Counted from the first letter of the stretch, positions 1-10,982 are shown. The stretch: 64,000 nucleotides of DNA from Paramacrobiotus metropolitanus (GCF_019649055.1 NW_026570348.1:304511-368510), one strand, 5' to 3'. Numbers and translations: made by a program. The notes: generated by a model not told the origin, from the sequence alone.

Positions 1-1130
1 GAGAACGGAAGCAGCGTTGCCTCGCTGAATTTCCAGCGACAGACGTTGACGGAGGTACTCATGGGAGCGAGGCTCACCCGTATGCTGTTGAAGTCGCTTG
101 CCAATTTCCTTCACTAAACGGCTAGCTGATTTTCCCCATGGTCCAAGAGTTTCAAAAGCCAGCGGTACGAAGATGTATCTGCCCTGTAGGTACAAGTACA
201 GTCCCGCCTTTCTATCCTCCGCCTGCGCGGCGGCGGATCCCGCAGTGACTGATGTGGCTTTCCGGTGAGACATAGCAACAGTATCCACGCAGGTCACGTC
301 CCACGCCAAACACATACCGCGTTGCCACGCAAACGTGGTGCAGCCATCTGGGCGACGGTCCGATGTGTGGGATGTACCTCGCGGTTCCAATTTTGCAGGG
401 ATGCCGGCTGATACTAACGATCTGCACAAAATACTATTCAAGCCGCCGTGGCGTGGATGTCTTCCGGCTGAGAAAGCACAGGACAATCCGTGGTGGCCAT
501 ACACATCGACGGGCTTGTGGCACTTAGAACATAAGTGCGCTTCACAGATATTCACCCCTAGTCTCAGGCCGACTGATATCTTCACGGTGTCATCGTCCAG
601 GAGGTTGCCGATGTGTGCCGAGGGCAAGGCATTTAACCATATGCCGGCTTCCGGTGTCGACTGTGCGAGGAGCCGGGCCCGGTTGACTTCATCATCGCGA
701 AAGATGTCCAACAGTGTGGATAGTGATGTGTTACATAGCGGAAGGTCCCATGCTCGTTGTACCTTTCTGACATTTTTCTCCGGGAGTTCTGCCAGTCGCG
801 CGTTGACTTTCCACAACTCAGAAGCGGCCGAAACATTTACAGTAGGGTGATCAGGAAGCAATAGTGATATTAAGCCGGATACGGAGTGAATCGATGCCAA
901 AAAGGCAGGGAGAGCTAATTCTTCCGCCCGGCGTATGCCAATACCGCCTCTGCTCACTGGTAGTTTCGCCTGCCGCCAGCACGGATAGTCGTCGTGCGAC
1001 GTGCGTACATTGCACAGGGACTGAAAACACATCCGCACTGCTTCATCCAGTTGATAGAGTTGTTGCGGTTGTTTCCATGCATTGCAACAGCGCAGCATAT
1101 AAATGATTTTTGGGGCCCCTAGACATTTTT
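1..1130 (-). mobile_element. Non-LTR retrotransposon (LINE) with restriction-like endonuclease, 3' part
   Basis: Read on the minus strand from about 1,150 down to base 1, one frame stays open for more than 360 codons and runs off the window. It begins downstream of the reverse transcriptase core, with a GGIGIRRAEE stretch typical of the region after RT. Next comes a zinc-knuckle-like C-x2-C-x7-H-x4-C (CSKCHKPVDVYGHHGLSC). After that is an RRPDG...WDVTCVD motif, like the RPD/D catalytic signature of the restriction-like endonucleases in R2/NeSL/CRE-type LINEs. The enzyme nicks target DNA and primes reverse transcription there. The frame is closed upstream by a stop near 1,153, where similarity also ends, so the copy looks 5'-truncated as most LINEs are. 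Clade assignment is inference. Longer open stretches on the plus strand here are shadows. Confidence 0.75.
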
Positions 1131-1380
1131 TTTTCCAGTTGTGTTTCAACCTCTAGGTACTGTATCTGTATATCTCTATAACATTTATCAAGCTGATTAA
1201 ATCAACGCCAAGCCAATCGAATACAGTAGTTAATTTTATCTGCGCGTGCACATACAGATACACAGCATTTCCGAGCCGCCATTTGGAAAAATTAACCATC
1301 TCGGAATGTGGAATCGCGCATAAGAAACTCCAAACCAATATTAAAGACTCAGTTGAATAATAAAAACAATAATATCTTTA

Positions 1381-2377
1381 TATATTCATACAAGCTTACC
1401 GACCAAAGCGTATTTATGCGCCGTTTTAATAGGCTCGTCAACGCGTGGTCAGTTTAAGTCCAGCTTGGTCTTAAAAAATTCCATATTTTCCATAGGTGTG
1501 CCAATAGATTTTTGTTTTTTTTTATTAACCAATGGTCAGAAGATGGTTTCACCAGGTCTTAAGTATAGGAACGTAAAGAGTACTCGAAGAAGTATTCACT
1601 GCACAGCAATAAAAAGTACTTACGATTAACATAATGACTGTAACCACGGAGATTATAGCAGATGCACAAAAATACTTGCTCTTTAGGTAAAATATGTATA
1701 TTACGTCATGTAAAAGTTCATATGTATTTCAGAGCGTCGAAACGTCAGAAATTCAAAACGTTAGAACGTTAAAACTTTAGAACGTCAAACGTTAGAACGT
1801 CAGAACATCATAACGTCAGAACGTTAGAACGTCAAACGTTAGGACGTTAGAACGTCAGAACGTCAGACCGTCAGACCGTCAGACCGTCAGACCGTCAGAC
1901 CGTCAGACCGTCAGACCGTCAGACCGTCAGACCGTCAGACCGTCAGACCGTCAGACCGTCAGACCGTCAGACCGTCAGACCGTCAGACCGTCAGACCGTC
2001 AGACCGTCAGACCGTCAGACCGTCAGACCGTCAGACCGTCAGACCGTCAGACCGTCAGACCGTCAGAACGTCAGAACGTCAGAACGTCAGAACGTCAGAA
2101 CGTCAGAACGTCAGAACGTTAGGACGTTAGAACATCATAACGTTAGTACGTCAGAACATCAGAACGTTAGAACGTCAGAACGCCAGAACATCAGAAAGTC
2201 AGAAAGTCAGAACGTCAGAACGTCAGAACCTCAGAGCGTCAGAACGTGAAAAAGTAAAATTGTCAGAACGTGAGAAAGTCCGAACGTCAGCCTTTATAAT
2301 TGTAATGACCTCTGCAAAACAAAGCCACTACTATCCAGTACTTAAGTGCCGAGCGCGGATGCGCGAGGCTACCTTGT
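1381..2377 (+). repeat. Dispersed repeat, copy 1 (interrupted by a minisatellite)
   Basis: This stretch is a diverged direct copy of 8,813-9,240. Both start with a TTCATACAAGCTTACCG block and share a GGTCAGTTnAAGTC...CATAGGTGTGCC block. Both end with GCCGAGCGCGGA(T)GCGCGAGGC and then ACCTTGT. The terminal GCCGAGCGCG...CGCGAGGC can fold into a short hairpin, followed here by (GATA)-like simple sequence. A hairpin next to the 3' end recalls Helitrons, but the CTRR terminus is absent, so I leave it unclassified. No coding capacity is seen. Confidence 0.6.
1734..2288 (+). repeat. 8-bp minisatellite (CGTCAGAC / CGTCAGAA)
   Basis: About 550 bp of short tandem repeats. The centre (about 1,861-2,066) is a nearly pure run of CGTCAGAC, roughly 26 copies. 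The flanks use CGTCAGAA, CGTTAGAA and imperfect versions. The homogeneous core with mixed edges is what slippage and unequal exchange usually leave. The array lies inside dispersed repeat copy 1 and is absent from copy 2 (8,813-9,240), so it expanded or inserted after the copies parted. Confidence 0.95.
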
Positions 2378-2830
2378 ATAGATATATAGATATAGATATG
2401 TATGTAGAAGTAGAGATAGAACAAAATTGAAGGTTGTACAAGTCGTACAATACAGCAGTCTGCAGAAGGTTATACATCTATTCCGATCACACATGTTTAT
2501 ATTCAGAAGACTATTTTCTTTATCATTATTAATGTAAATGCAGTAATTTCTGCCATTTTGTGACCGAAATCTGAGAATATTTTTACTTCCGGTGAAAACC
2601 AACTGTCAAGTGTCAACGAGCAGAGTACGTATGACGCAAAGTCAACCTCTCACACGCGGCAGTTTAGTGGTCGCCTGGAAATGCCTGTTTCGGTGTTTCC
2701 GCTCATGATTCATCAATCATTACTGAATGCCTAACATCAGTGTGCATTTTGGAATTCCCTGCAATTTAGTTTTACGTTTTCTGTTGAAAAAGTATTGTAT
2801 AAAAAGTATACATCTAAGTTTCGCTCGAAA
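2378..2830. other. Gap upstream of the FTSJ3-like start
   Basis: AT-rich simple sequence (GATATAGATAT) gives way to unique sequence that must hold the promoter and 5' leader of the gene starting at 2,831. I see no clear TATA box and no coding exon. Confidence 0.4.
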
Positions 2831-3230
2831 ATGGGTAAGAAAACGAAAGTGGGAAAAGCCCGTAAGGATAAATTCTACCATCTGGCCAAGGAGACGGGCT
2901 ATCGGTCGCGTGCGGCCTTCAAACTGATCCAGCTGAATCGCAGCTATGAATTTCTGCAGAAATCCCGTGTTCTCATCGATTTATGCGCGGCTCCCGGTGG
3001 CTGGCTGCAAGTGGCCCGCCAGTTCATGCCCGTGTCCAGTATAATCGTCGGTAATCTTGCGTTTATGCTCATTGGCGGCGAACGGCGCAGCGACGCCTTG
3101 ACGCTGTAGTGCGGAGAACCCTGTCTTAGGTCCCCGGTGCTGTGTTGCAGGTGTCGACTTGGTCCCCATCAAACCGCTGCCCAATGTCATCACCTTCACG
3201 GATGATATCACGACAGAGCACTGCAAACAG
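2831..3230 (+). CDS. FTSJ3: pre-rRNA 2'-O-methyltransferase FTSJ3/SPB1, N-terminal two exons only
   Basis: Exon 1 is 2,831-3,050 and exon 2 is 3,151-3,230, joined by a GT-AG intron (donor at 3,051; acceptor TGTGTTGCAG). Together they give exactly 100 codons in frame. The protein opens [20 protein letters not shown], continues [13 protein letters not shown] and the SAM-binding loop [15 protein letters not shown], and crosses the junction as [16 protein letters not shown]. These are the hallmarks of FTSJ3/SPB1, a nucleolar enzyme that methylates ribose in pre-rRNA during large-subunit assembly. After a good donor at 3,231 I find no further exon on this strand, and the inverted-repeat element begins 270 bp on. 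The family is normally about 800 residues. This is a partial duplicate, a truncated gene, or a gene with a very distant third exon. Confidence 0.85.
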
Positions 3231-3504
3231 GTAGGACACGCGCTGGGAATTTTGGAGTGAGCTAGATGAAGACGGTCCAAATGTTTATCGTCAGTTTAGT
3301 GGTTGCAACATGTTCCCATGAATAAGAGTTGTTTCTTCCGTTTTCTAGAAATTAAATATTTTGGCTCGGGAGATACACAGGAAAATGCGGTCAATTTCAG
3401 TTTTGTAATCTTTCTAATTTTTCTTTGAATTTATGTTTTATTTTTGGTGGGATAAACTTTTATGTCAACACCTTCCAACTTGAGTATGAACTAGTAATAT
3501 TATA

Positions 3505-3690
3505 AAGGGCTAAGGCTATTTAGCCCCAGTACTGCTTAATGGGGGCGGAACAGCTGGTTGGCTATTTTGCCCCAGTCTGGGGTTTAATAACCTATTGGCT
3601 ATTTTACCCCAGTTCTCCGTATGAGCAGCCAGACGGCTATTTTGCCCCGGTCCGGGGGGTGGATATCCTTCCGGCTATATTGCCCCATAC
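3505..3690 (+). repeat. Left inverted repeat array of the 3.5-8.8 kb element
   Basis: Tandem units ending in GGCTATTTTGCCCC or GGCTATTTAGCCCC. They match the right array (8,598-8,790) in inverted order, including the last unit (CCTTCCGGCTATATTGCCCC). Confidence 0.8.
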
Positions 3691-3863
3691 CAGTCCGGCT
3701 GATTGGTTGCCAAAAACAAGATGCATTAAAGTGTGTTGGCTAGAGTTAAAAGTGTTCACACAAACAACTCATTCTAGGTAACGTAATCTTTAATTGCAAA
3801 ATTTAAGTTTTTGCTGAAAGTTCATAGAGGAGGTGAAACTCTAGAAATTTCCGAAAAGTCACC

Positions 3864-4196
3864 ATGTTTTGGGAGTTTTTGTGGATATCGCTTATATCCG
3901 GCATCTTCGCTGTATTGCTGACGATCTGGAATATATTCGCTACATTGCGGCAAGGGTGTCATCCAGATGGTGTTCTGTTCCTGCCTTCTGCTGTCGGAGA
4001 GGCCCTGAATGCTTGCATCGACATATCGTCCGCCGGAAGTTTCCACTGTGATGGATCCTGGAAAAGTGACGGCAGGGGTTGTCTATGGTTCCTCTACCTG
4101 GACTCCATGGGAGCTGCCTCGTTGTCTTTAATTATTGTTGGCTTAAAGAGAATGCTTCAGCGGCGCTGGATTTTGCTAAGGAATGGTAATAGTTAG
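3864..4196 (+). CDS. Hypothetical small membrane protein (doubtful)
   Basis: An ATG-started frame of about 110 codons. A hydrophobic segment at residues 3-27 (FLWISLISGIFAVLLTIW), a cysteine-containing middle and a second hydrophobic stretch near residues 85-94 would give a two-pass membrane protein. It lies inside the inverted-repeat element, next to the left array. No family is recognised, no splice signal or poly(A) context supports it, and a frame of this length can occur by chance. Confidence 0.2.
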   Translation: MFWEFLWISLISGIFAVLLTIWNIFATLRQGCHPDGVLFLPSAVGEALNACIDISSAGSFHCDGSWKSDGRGCLWFLYLDSMGAASLSLIIVGLKRMLQRRWILLRNGNS

Positions 4197-5214
4197 GTTG
4201 CGTTTTGCCGCCTTAAGATTAACGGCAAAATTAACAATAATTTTAGCCTTCGGTAATCTGTTTTCTGATGACGGTTTTAGAGCAGGATTTATACGCACGG
4301 TAAAAATGATCACGACCCCTTCCCCTTAATCTCCCCTTGGGCAGTTACCGGCACATCAAAAGATTCAGATTTGAGTATTCCTGAATCCGCTTTAACAAGT
4401 TACACCATAAACATGCAAAGAGGAAAACATAACGATGCATATAAGTATGGTTAAATTGTTTTGTGCAATTGCCCGCGTGTGGTTGAGCAGAGCTGAAATA
4501 GCCCGATAAATGTCAGGTAGGTATCACCGTGAACAAATTTTTAACAAATTTGACAACAAATTGAATAATCATGCTCAATAAATACCTTTAGAGCTGTCTG
4601 ACCGCAGCAGCATACAGCAAAGACTTTGACTACGGCTGATACCGAGGATAAAATTTCTGATAAGATGTGGACCGTATGAGATAAATACATGGGTGACCGG
4701 CAAGAATGTCCCCCGACTCCCCCAGGACATTTGTCCCCCCTGCCACCATCGCCAAAACACTAACCCTTCGGCCAGAATGGTGACATGGGTACCATAGAAA
4801 GCTGATTTTTAGGTCAATCCTTGAACTTTGAAAAACCGCCACCAGCGGTACCATAGCGTTACCAATGAAAAACAACTGCAATAAATGGTTTCCCGATGGA
4901 CATTACTGCTACAGTAAAAGCTCTCTATAAAATACACGCACGGTTACACCGATTTCGTATGCTATGACGAGGTGTATTTGATAAAGAACAACAGCCCCCA
5001 GAGCCGGAGCTGAATGTTATGTCCAGGTTTTCTACATCGGTAAGACTGCGTTCGGTTCCGCGGAAAGTGTATGTAATCCTTATAAAGAGGGGAATGTTAT
5101 AAAGATAATCCCCCTATGATATACTCTACGAGACAATCCGGTTCCTTGGAGTGGGAATGTTATACAGGAGTGTATTTAAGGAAAGATTTTACTGTACACC
5201 ACTTTTCTTGTTAA

Positions 5215-5365
5215 CCGACATGGGAGACATTATTGCCGGAATAAATTTAGTGATATCCGGCATGGGGGACATTAATACCGGAGTGAATTCATAGTTGTCC
5301 GGCAATGGGAGACATTAATGCCGGAGTGAATTCATAGCTGTCCGGCATGGGGGACTTTAATGCCA
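5215..5365 (+). repeat. About 42-bp tandem repeat, 3.5 copies
   Basis: Units read CCGGCATGGGGGACATTAAT then ACCGGAGTGAATTCATAGTT, with small changes, repeated in phase from about 5,215. Each unit contains CCGGCAT...ATGCCGG as inverted halves and could form a hairpin. It lies just past the 3' side of the Gag-like region (minus-strand sense). Confidence 0.8.
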
Positions 5366-8238
5366 GAATCCTGCATTTCGTTGCGGGTGTCCCTTCGTCG
5401 GCCCTGTTCAGGATGTGGGCCGCTACTGAAGCGCACTCTGGTTGCTATGTGTGGTGCTGCTTCTGGCAATGGTTCCGGTATGGTCCTGACGTTGGTCAGG
5501 CCCAAGTCGTACATTAGCCATATGCTGACGGTTACGCCAGGTTGTTGGGCCAATTATTTTTAAGTTTGATAATGTCATTGAAGAGGTTCGAGTACATCCG
5601 TTGGAGTGCTTTCGGAGTTTCCATGTGGTATTCTCTATAGTCCCACAATAGGGCTAGACGTTCGTCTTCCCATAGTGCTCACTCTTCTTGGAGATTGTTT
5701 AGTTCTTGGGCAAATGATCCATATTGTTCGGCTATCTGCGCCCACGTTAGTGGTGCACCTGTTTCTTCCAGCCAGCCCTTTACTAGGGCAAGGAGTTGGT
5801 CGGCGCGGTATTCGAAGAAATTCTCACCCCCGTGAATCATGTTTTGTATCGCTGGACCAGTTTCCCGTGAGTACTCTGTCAGGCACCGGCAGTTTACCCG
5901 GTGCCACCGCCACCGTTGCCCTGGCTATAGCCAGAATTGCCCTGGTTCCGGGCCTGACCATAACCACCACCACCACCGTGGGAACCTAAGTTCATAGCCG
6001 CGATAGCGGCATATGTTGCTTCAACTTGGATTTAGGTTCGTGTTAGCATCTGTGGAGGATAGTAAGCCGGTGATGTTGGCTGTTGCGCTACGACGGGCAG
6101 GTGGCGTTGGTCCGGCCGTCCGGATGGCCCGGTATCCTTGGCCCGCCTTCCCGTCGTATTCGAGTTTACCTGCCATAAACTGCCGAATATAGTCCCGAAA
6201 TTCTGTCAGAGACTTCGGCAGCCGGATGTCCAGGACACGGCGCATTTCTGGCTCAGTCATATTGGTCTCCAGAAAATCAAGAGTCATGGTGTCGTCTAAG
6301 TTGGCGCGCGCCTGGAAAGTTAGGATTGCGTCATAGTATTGCTCTGGCGTCTCGAAACCGTGCCAAGGAGGTACGGTACGAGATGTCTCCAAGAGCATTG
6401 GCCTGTTGGCTCACGTTGTCGTATCGAGCTGCAAACTTTTGAAGCCACTCGTCGACTGTCCAGCCGTCGCCTTCTTCACGCTTGACCTGGCCAGTGTACC
6501 ATTCCTTGACCGGTTTGGAAAAGGATGCGAAGATGCTGCTCATGAAGTCTGGTCCGGCTTGATGAAGTCGGACGACTGCTTACAGATCCTTCTGATCTGG
6601 GCAATCCATTCTTTCACGGCTGTCCTGTCACCGTCGAAGGTCGGCTGGGTGGTCCGGGCGTTGACCTTTGCATTAGCCTTCGCATACGAGTCGGCCAGCA
6701 TCTGCATGTGTACCAGGTCATGCACTGGCGAACTGGCCCTTGGCGACGGTGCAGGCGTTATCTGCTGCCCCACTAATTGTGCCGGTGGTTGCAGTTCCTG
6801 TGGCGCTGGGCCCGGCTGGTGCCCCTATTGAGGGTTCAACAACAATTTTAGTTGGTATTGGATGGCTCAGTTGGACGCCATCCACCCGTATGTTCTATTG
6901 GGCAGCTGAACTAGCATGGGCGCATTCTGGCCCTGGTTTGGCTGAGCTGCCGGTCCGGTGGCTCGCCGCCGTTGGCGGTGCGCCGGGTGAGTTGGGCACA
7001 TTCTGGCCCGGAGGTACATTCTGGCCCGGCTGTTGTTGGCTTGCCCGTTGGTGCTGCCGCTAGGATAGGAGGACCAATTAGGCTGTGTTGGCTTATGGAG
7101 TGTCCGTTGCACCGTTGGTGTGCCACTTTGGCCTCCTATTTGTCACTGTGTGGCTGTCACTGGCTGATAGCCCAAACATTGGCGGGTTGGTCCGGTTTGG
7201 GTCCGAGCCGCTTGTTGGAGCCTGACCTGAGACCAGATGTGGGCTCAGGTGAAAGTTTATATTCGGGAACAGAGTTGGGTACAGTGGACGTGGCCTTAAA
7301 TATCCTCGGCTCGGCGTCTGGTTCTGAGACGTCGGCTGGCTCGGGCTAAAGAATGGTCCGGTTGGCACGGACGGTTGAGTCTGTGTGGCGGGCGTCAGTG
7401 TGGTCGATTGACCCATAGTTGCCGATATGGTGACCGGGATTGGTTTTGGCGGCAGCGTTACTGTCGCCGTTGATGATCTCTGGTCCACTGGACTCAAGGG
7501 CGTCGGTATGGTCGGCGGTTGTCCCGTTGATGGCTGCGTTTGGAGCACATTGACGTGGTAACGTTGATGATGATGCACTGGCTGCTGGTAGAACCGTTGG
7601 TCCTGCCGCAGGGCCTCGTCGACTTTTTCTTGTCGACGTTGTGTATCCGAGTCCGGAAAGATGTGATAGGTCGGTGGTTCTGCGGACATCTCGAAATGTG
7701 AATTCTCGAGATGTGATTTTCCCGCATCTAAGCAGGCGTTCTCCGTGTTTAGCCTTTCCAGATACTCGTTGAGTTCATTAATACGTGGGTGGCCACTTGG
7801 TAGTCTTTGACCAGACCAGCATTGCTGGCCTCTAATTTGATGATCCGGTCGTGGTTGCCCTGAATCGCCTGTTTGACTTGGCTGAAGGCCTGCTCCAATT
7901 GGACAAAATTCTGTTGCCTAATGGCGCTGTTTTGTACAAGTTGGGCTCGAATCGTTGATTCGGTCCTGAGCTGGCTCTGGAGGGCAGCGACCTGCTACTG
8001 GAGTTGCACGATCTGTGCTGCATTCTGTTGAACCGTTTGGTCCAATAGTCGTCTTTGTTGGGTCACCTGGACGAAAGTTTGATGATTTCATACAGCAGGT
8101 GATATCCGCTGCGCAGGCGGTTGATCTTGTCCTGCAACTTGGACATGTCGTCGATAAGACGATCGTTTTCTGTTTGAAGGCGGTCCGCTTCAGAGTCAGT
8201 TTCGTCGATGATGATTCGACTTCCGGCCAGCCGAGCAA
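5350..8238 (-). mobile_element. Fossil Gag-like region of a Ty3/Gypsy-type element
   Basis: Read on the minus strand the parts come in the order expected of a retrotransposon Gag. First is a coiled-coil segment (about 7,750-8,238), then a Pro/Gln/Thr-rich stretch (about 6,870-7,690), then a capsid-like part (about 6,020-6,780), then a glycine-rich tail near 5,900. The capsid-like part shows FDGDRTAVKEWIAQIR, KPVKEWYTGQVKREEG, GWTVDEWLQKFAARYD and EMRRVLDIRLPKSLTEFRDY, all typical of the retrotransposon Gag family. No protease, reverse transcriptase or integrase and no LTR pair is visible. The region is broken, with several interruptions (about five or more), and looks old. Gag normally assembles the particle that packages element RNA. 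Confidence 0.65.
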
Positions 8239-8597
8239 ACAGTTTGTTTGTCTGTTGAGAGTTTATACCGGGCCCGCATTTTATGGCATTTTTTTAACAT
8301 TTTTCGATTATTTTGTAAATGAGCTGCTGCGACTTCAAAATAATCGTTATGCAATTTGTTGCCATTTCTTGCATCTGACCTTGGAGTATAATATACGACG
8401 TTCTCAACGGGAACAGTGCAAGAGAGATGGCTACAAGCAGGTTATAATGTTTTACCGGCGCACTCCCGTTTGGATTTCTATCCGATATCACTGGTGAAGT
8501 TATTAACTGAATATTTGCACATGACATACCAAAAACTCCAGGATGGCCACGGCAATGTACCAACCTATAACATTTTTTCCGTTACCTTCGAAGAGTG

Positions 8598-8790
8598 TTA
8601 TGGGGCTAAATAGCCGGAAGGCTACTCAGACGCCCACAATGGGGCTAAATAGCCAAGGACTGTGAAACCCCAGTATGGGGCTAAATAGCCAACTAACTAT
8701 TTGACGGGCCCCACTGGGGCAAAATAGCCCAGTAGTTATTTTCCCCCCACACACTGGGGCAAAATAGCCACTCCGATTATAAAGCTGGAG
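8598..8790 (-). repeat. Right inverted repeat array of the 3.5-8.8 kb element
   Basis: Five copies of TGGGGCTAAATAGCC or TGGGGCAAAATAGCC at about 45-bp spacing, inverted relative to the left array at 3,505-3,690. The three copies nearest the interior use TAAATA and the outer two use CAAAATA. Confidence 0.8.
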
Positions 8791-8812
8791 TAAAGTTATT
8801 AATGCCTATCTC

Positions 8813-9240
8813 TATGTTCATACAAGCTTACCGTTCAAAACGTATTTTTCCTGGGTTTTTATGGATAAATCAACGCGTGGTCAGTTCAAGTCAAGCTTAG
8901 TCTTGAAAAATTTCTAATTTTCCATAGGTGTGCCTTCTGAATTTTGATTTTGTTTTGAAAGCGTTGGTCAGAAGAAATTTTGACAGGTTCTTAAGTATAG
9001 AAAATGGAGTATTTAGTTTAATGACGTTCTTTAGATACTGGTGCAGTGGTACTGTAGTACATTCTTAAGAGTAAAAAAAATTGTTGCCACGGAGGCAGCA
9101 ATTAGTGCAATAATTTATAAAGTAGAGAAAAATCGGAATCGCACAGAGGTCAGAGGTTCAAGAAAAAATCGTGGGGAGATCAAATATTAGTTTCCGTCCA
9201 AGAGGGTTTTGCCGAGCGCGGAGCGCGAGGCATACCTTGT
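8813..9240 (+). repeat. Dispersed repeat, copy 2
   Basis: A direct, diverged copy of 1,381-2,377 without the minisatellite. It ends in GCCGAGCGCGGAGCGCGAGG and CATACCTTGT. It abuts the right array of the 3.5-8.8 kb element at a distance of about 20 bp. Confidence 0.6.
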
Positions 9241-10837
9241 TTAATAATAACACATAATTCCCTAATGAAGAATAATAATCAATATGATAACAATTAAATT
9301 TTAATACGCACGCACACGGTACCTTGTCGAAGGTACGCGTTAGGTGCGGATAAATATTCATCACCGGCATGACAGTGACGCTGAGGTTAGCTGTACAAGA
9401 ATATCCCGTAATTTCTATCGCATTAACACCGCGACAAATATGTACAACTGCCGAAGACGGGCTACGCCAAACTCTATGCTACGGCACGTCACGCCACGCT
9501 AATTACGCTTGGCATCCGCCGGCGCTCATTACGGTGACGCCCCTCCCCGGGGTTGGCCCGCAAAGAAAACGCCAGATACTTGATGTTTGAATAACGGCAA
9601 GCTCACGATAAACGATCCGCAAAACAAGGTGAAGATTCTACGCTGTTCTGCGGAGGATTCATCGGAAAGTACATTTGGAGCGGAAGTTGTAGTGTATAGT
9701 AAAGGATTCTCGTGAATGCCAATGTAAACATGTTGTGTTGTACGAATGTTGTACCTGGCAACTGGCGTAGTTAATGTACATACGCAGTTGCGTTGTTGAT
9801 GTTTTAGTCTGCTAAGGTGCAGCTCCTGAGCTGCTAATAAACTGAAAGTATTAGCGCTCAGTAAATACGTCACAGAAGTGTTCCATCCGTACGCAGACGA
9901 CTGCTTCAGTACAAGAGGCAGTTTAAATTAAAACTGCACATAGAGTTTTGCTATGGCCAAACAGGAAGGCGACGACACATGTAGCCTATGCACTTTGCTT
10001 GATCGGTATCGCTTAAAACGCAATAGAAACAAGTTCACGAACGGCACAAAAAGCGCCTGTTAAGCAAAGAGCAGGCGGCAAGGTTTTCTTTTAATTATAT
10101 TATTATAATTATGTTTTGTAATATGTGCAGTGTGTCGTTTGTACCGCTTATTTACTGAACGGTAGTTCGGCTGCCGGCTTCCGTATCAGTACTGCCGGCT
10201 GGTAGCATTGATTCCGTTATTTCATCGGTGCTCTGGTATTATGCTCGGTACAGAGTATTACACAGTGTACTGTAATTGAACAGATAATATGTAGTATTTA
10301 ATAAATTAATCACAAATCACGCTTTTAGTTTGCCAGACGATGCATGTACTGACGCGTTTCTGTTGAGCACGCTGTACGTCGCTGTATGATGCTGTTTGAT
10401 GTGTTTGGTATATATAATGCTTTTCGCCGGTCACTGGCGGTCATCGGCGGTTATTTCGTTGGTGGTAATAATATTTATTACGTATTGTATGTCTGAGCGT
10501 TTGATTGGGTTTACTTGTAGACATGTTAGAAAAATGGGATTGTTTTATAATAAAGATTCCGTGCACCAGAATCACTTCCGCGACATTGAACGGGTCTACA
10601 TTAAGTCCTCTACCAATACGAATACAGACTACTTGTACAGGGCGTTCCTTGTCCAATACATATGCGACATTTCCACGTAATAAAGCAATGCTAATCAGCT
10701 GTTTCACAAACTGAGCAGAACGTTTCTCTTGTAATTATCTGATCGATCCAGGAAAATAAAAAAATGCAAGCAAAACAACTAAATATATTATTTAGGTAGA
10801 TATTAAAAATAATAAGATAAATCTAAATAAGATAAGA
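9241..10837. other. Intergenic stretch without recognisable genes
   Basis: Several short open frames occur on both strands (for example near 9,370-9,590 and 10,400-10,710), but none resembles a known family, none has splice support and their composition is ordinary. AATAAA-like and AT-rich blocks are common. I see nothing I can name before the Polinton terminus. Confidence 0.5.
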
Positions 10838-10982
10838 AGAAGAAACAGTATATTGTATAAACATAAAATGGCGTCGGTTACGTCATAAACTGGAGTTGGG
10901 AGCTGCACTTTCCAACTGCAATTCCCGGTTGGACTTTATGACTACAGCTCCCAACTCCAGAATATGAGTCATCACAATTGTA
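10838..10982 (+). repeat. Polinton left terminal inverted repeat
   Basis: It pairs with 25,041-25,187 in inverted orientation. The first 70 bp are nearly identical and the inner part (ATTCCCGGTTG...CAGCTCCCAACT) is about 80% alike by eye. It contains its own 16-bp perfect inverted repeat: CTGGAGTTGGGAGCTG at 10,890-10,905 and the complement at 10,945-10,960. Confidence 0.95.

Larger units (their letters stand above)
3505..8790. mobile_element. Element with inverted tandem-repeat ends enclosing a Gag-like region
   Basis: The ends (about 3,505-3,690 and 8,598-8,790) are inverted relative to each other. Each consists of four or five units of about 45 bp built on GGCTATTTNGCCCCAGT (left) or its complement TGGGGCNAAATAGCC (right). 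The inner borders also match (CCTTCCGGCTAT...CCCCATA). Tandem-repeat terminal inverted repeats are a feature of foldback-type DNA transposons. Inside lie 42-bp tandem repeats (5,215-5,365) and a minus-strand Gag-like region. I see no transposase and cannot define a target-site duplication, so the class is inferred from end structure alone. An alternative is two unrelated insertions that happen to sit together. Confidence 0.6.

Noticed and set aside
335-850. 171-codon plus-strand frame near the left edge
   Set aside because: It lies antisense to the LINE frame, whose motifs are clear; composition is that of a shadow frame.
1734-2288. CRISPR-like regular repeat
   Set aside because: Units are 8 bp with no spacers; it is a minisatellite in animal DNA.
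1381-9240. The two direct copies read as LTRs of one element
   Set aside because: A host gene start and an unrelated inverted-repeat element lie between them, and the copies do not have TG...CA ends or similar lengths.
9369-10714. Several short frames on both strands
   Set aside because: No family resemblance, no splice context and no length beyond chance.
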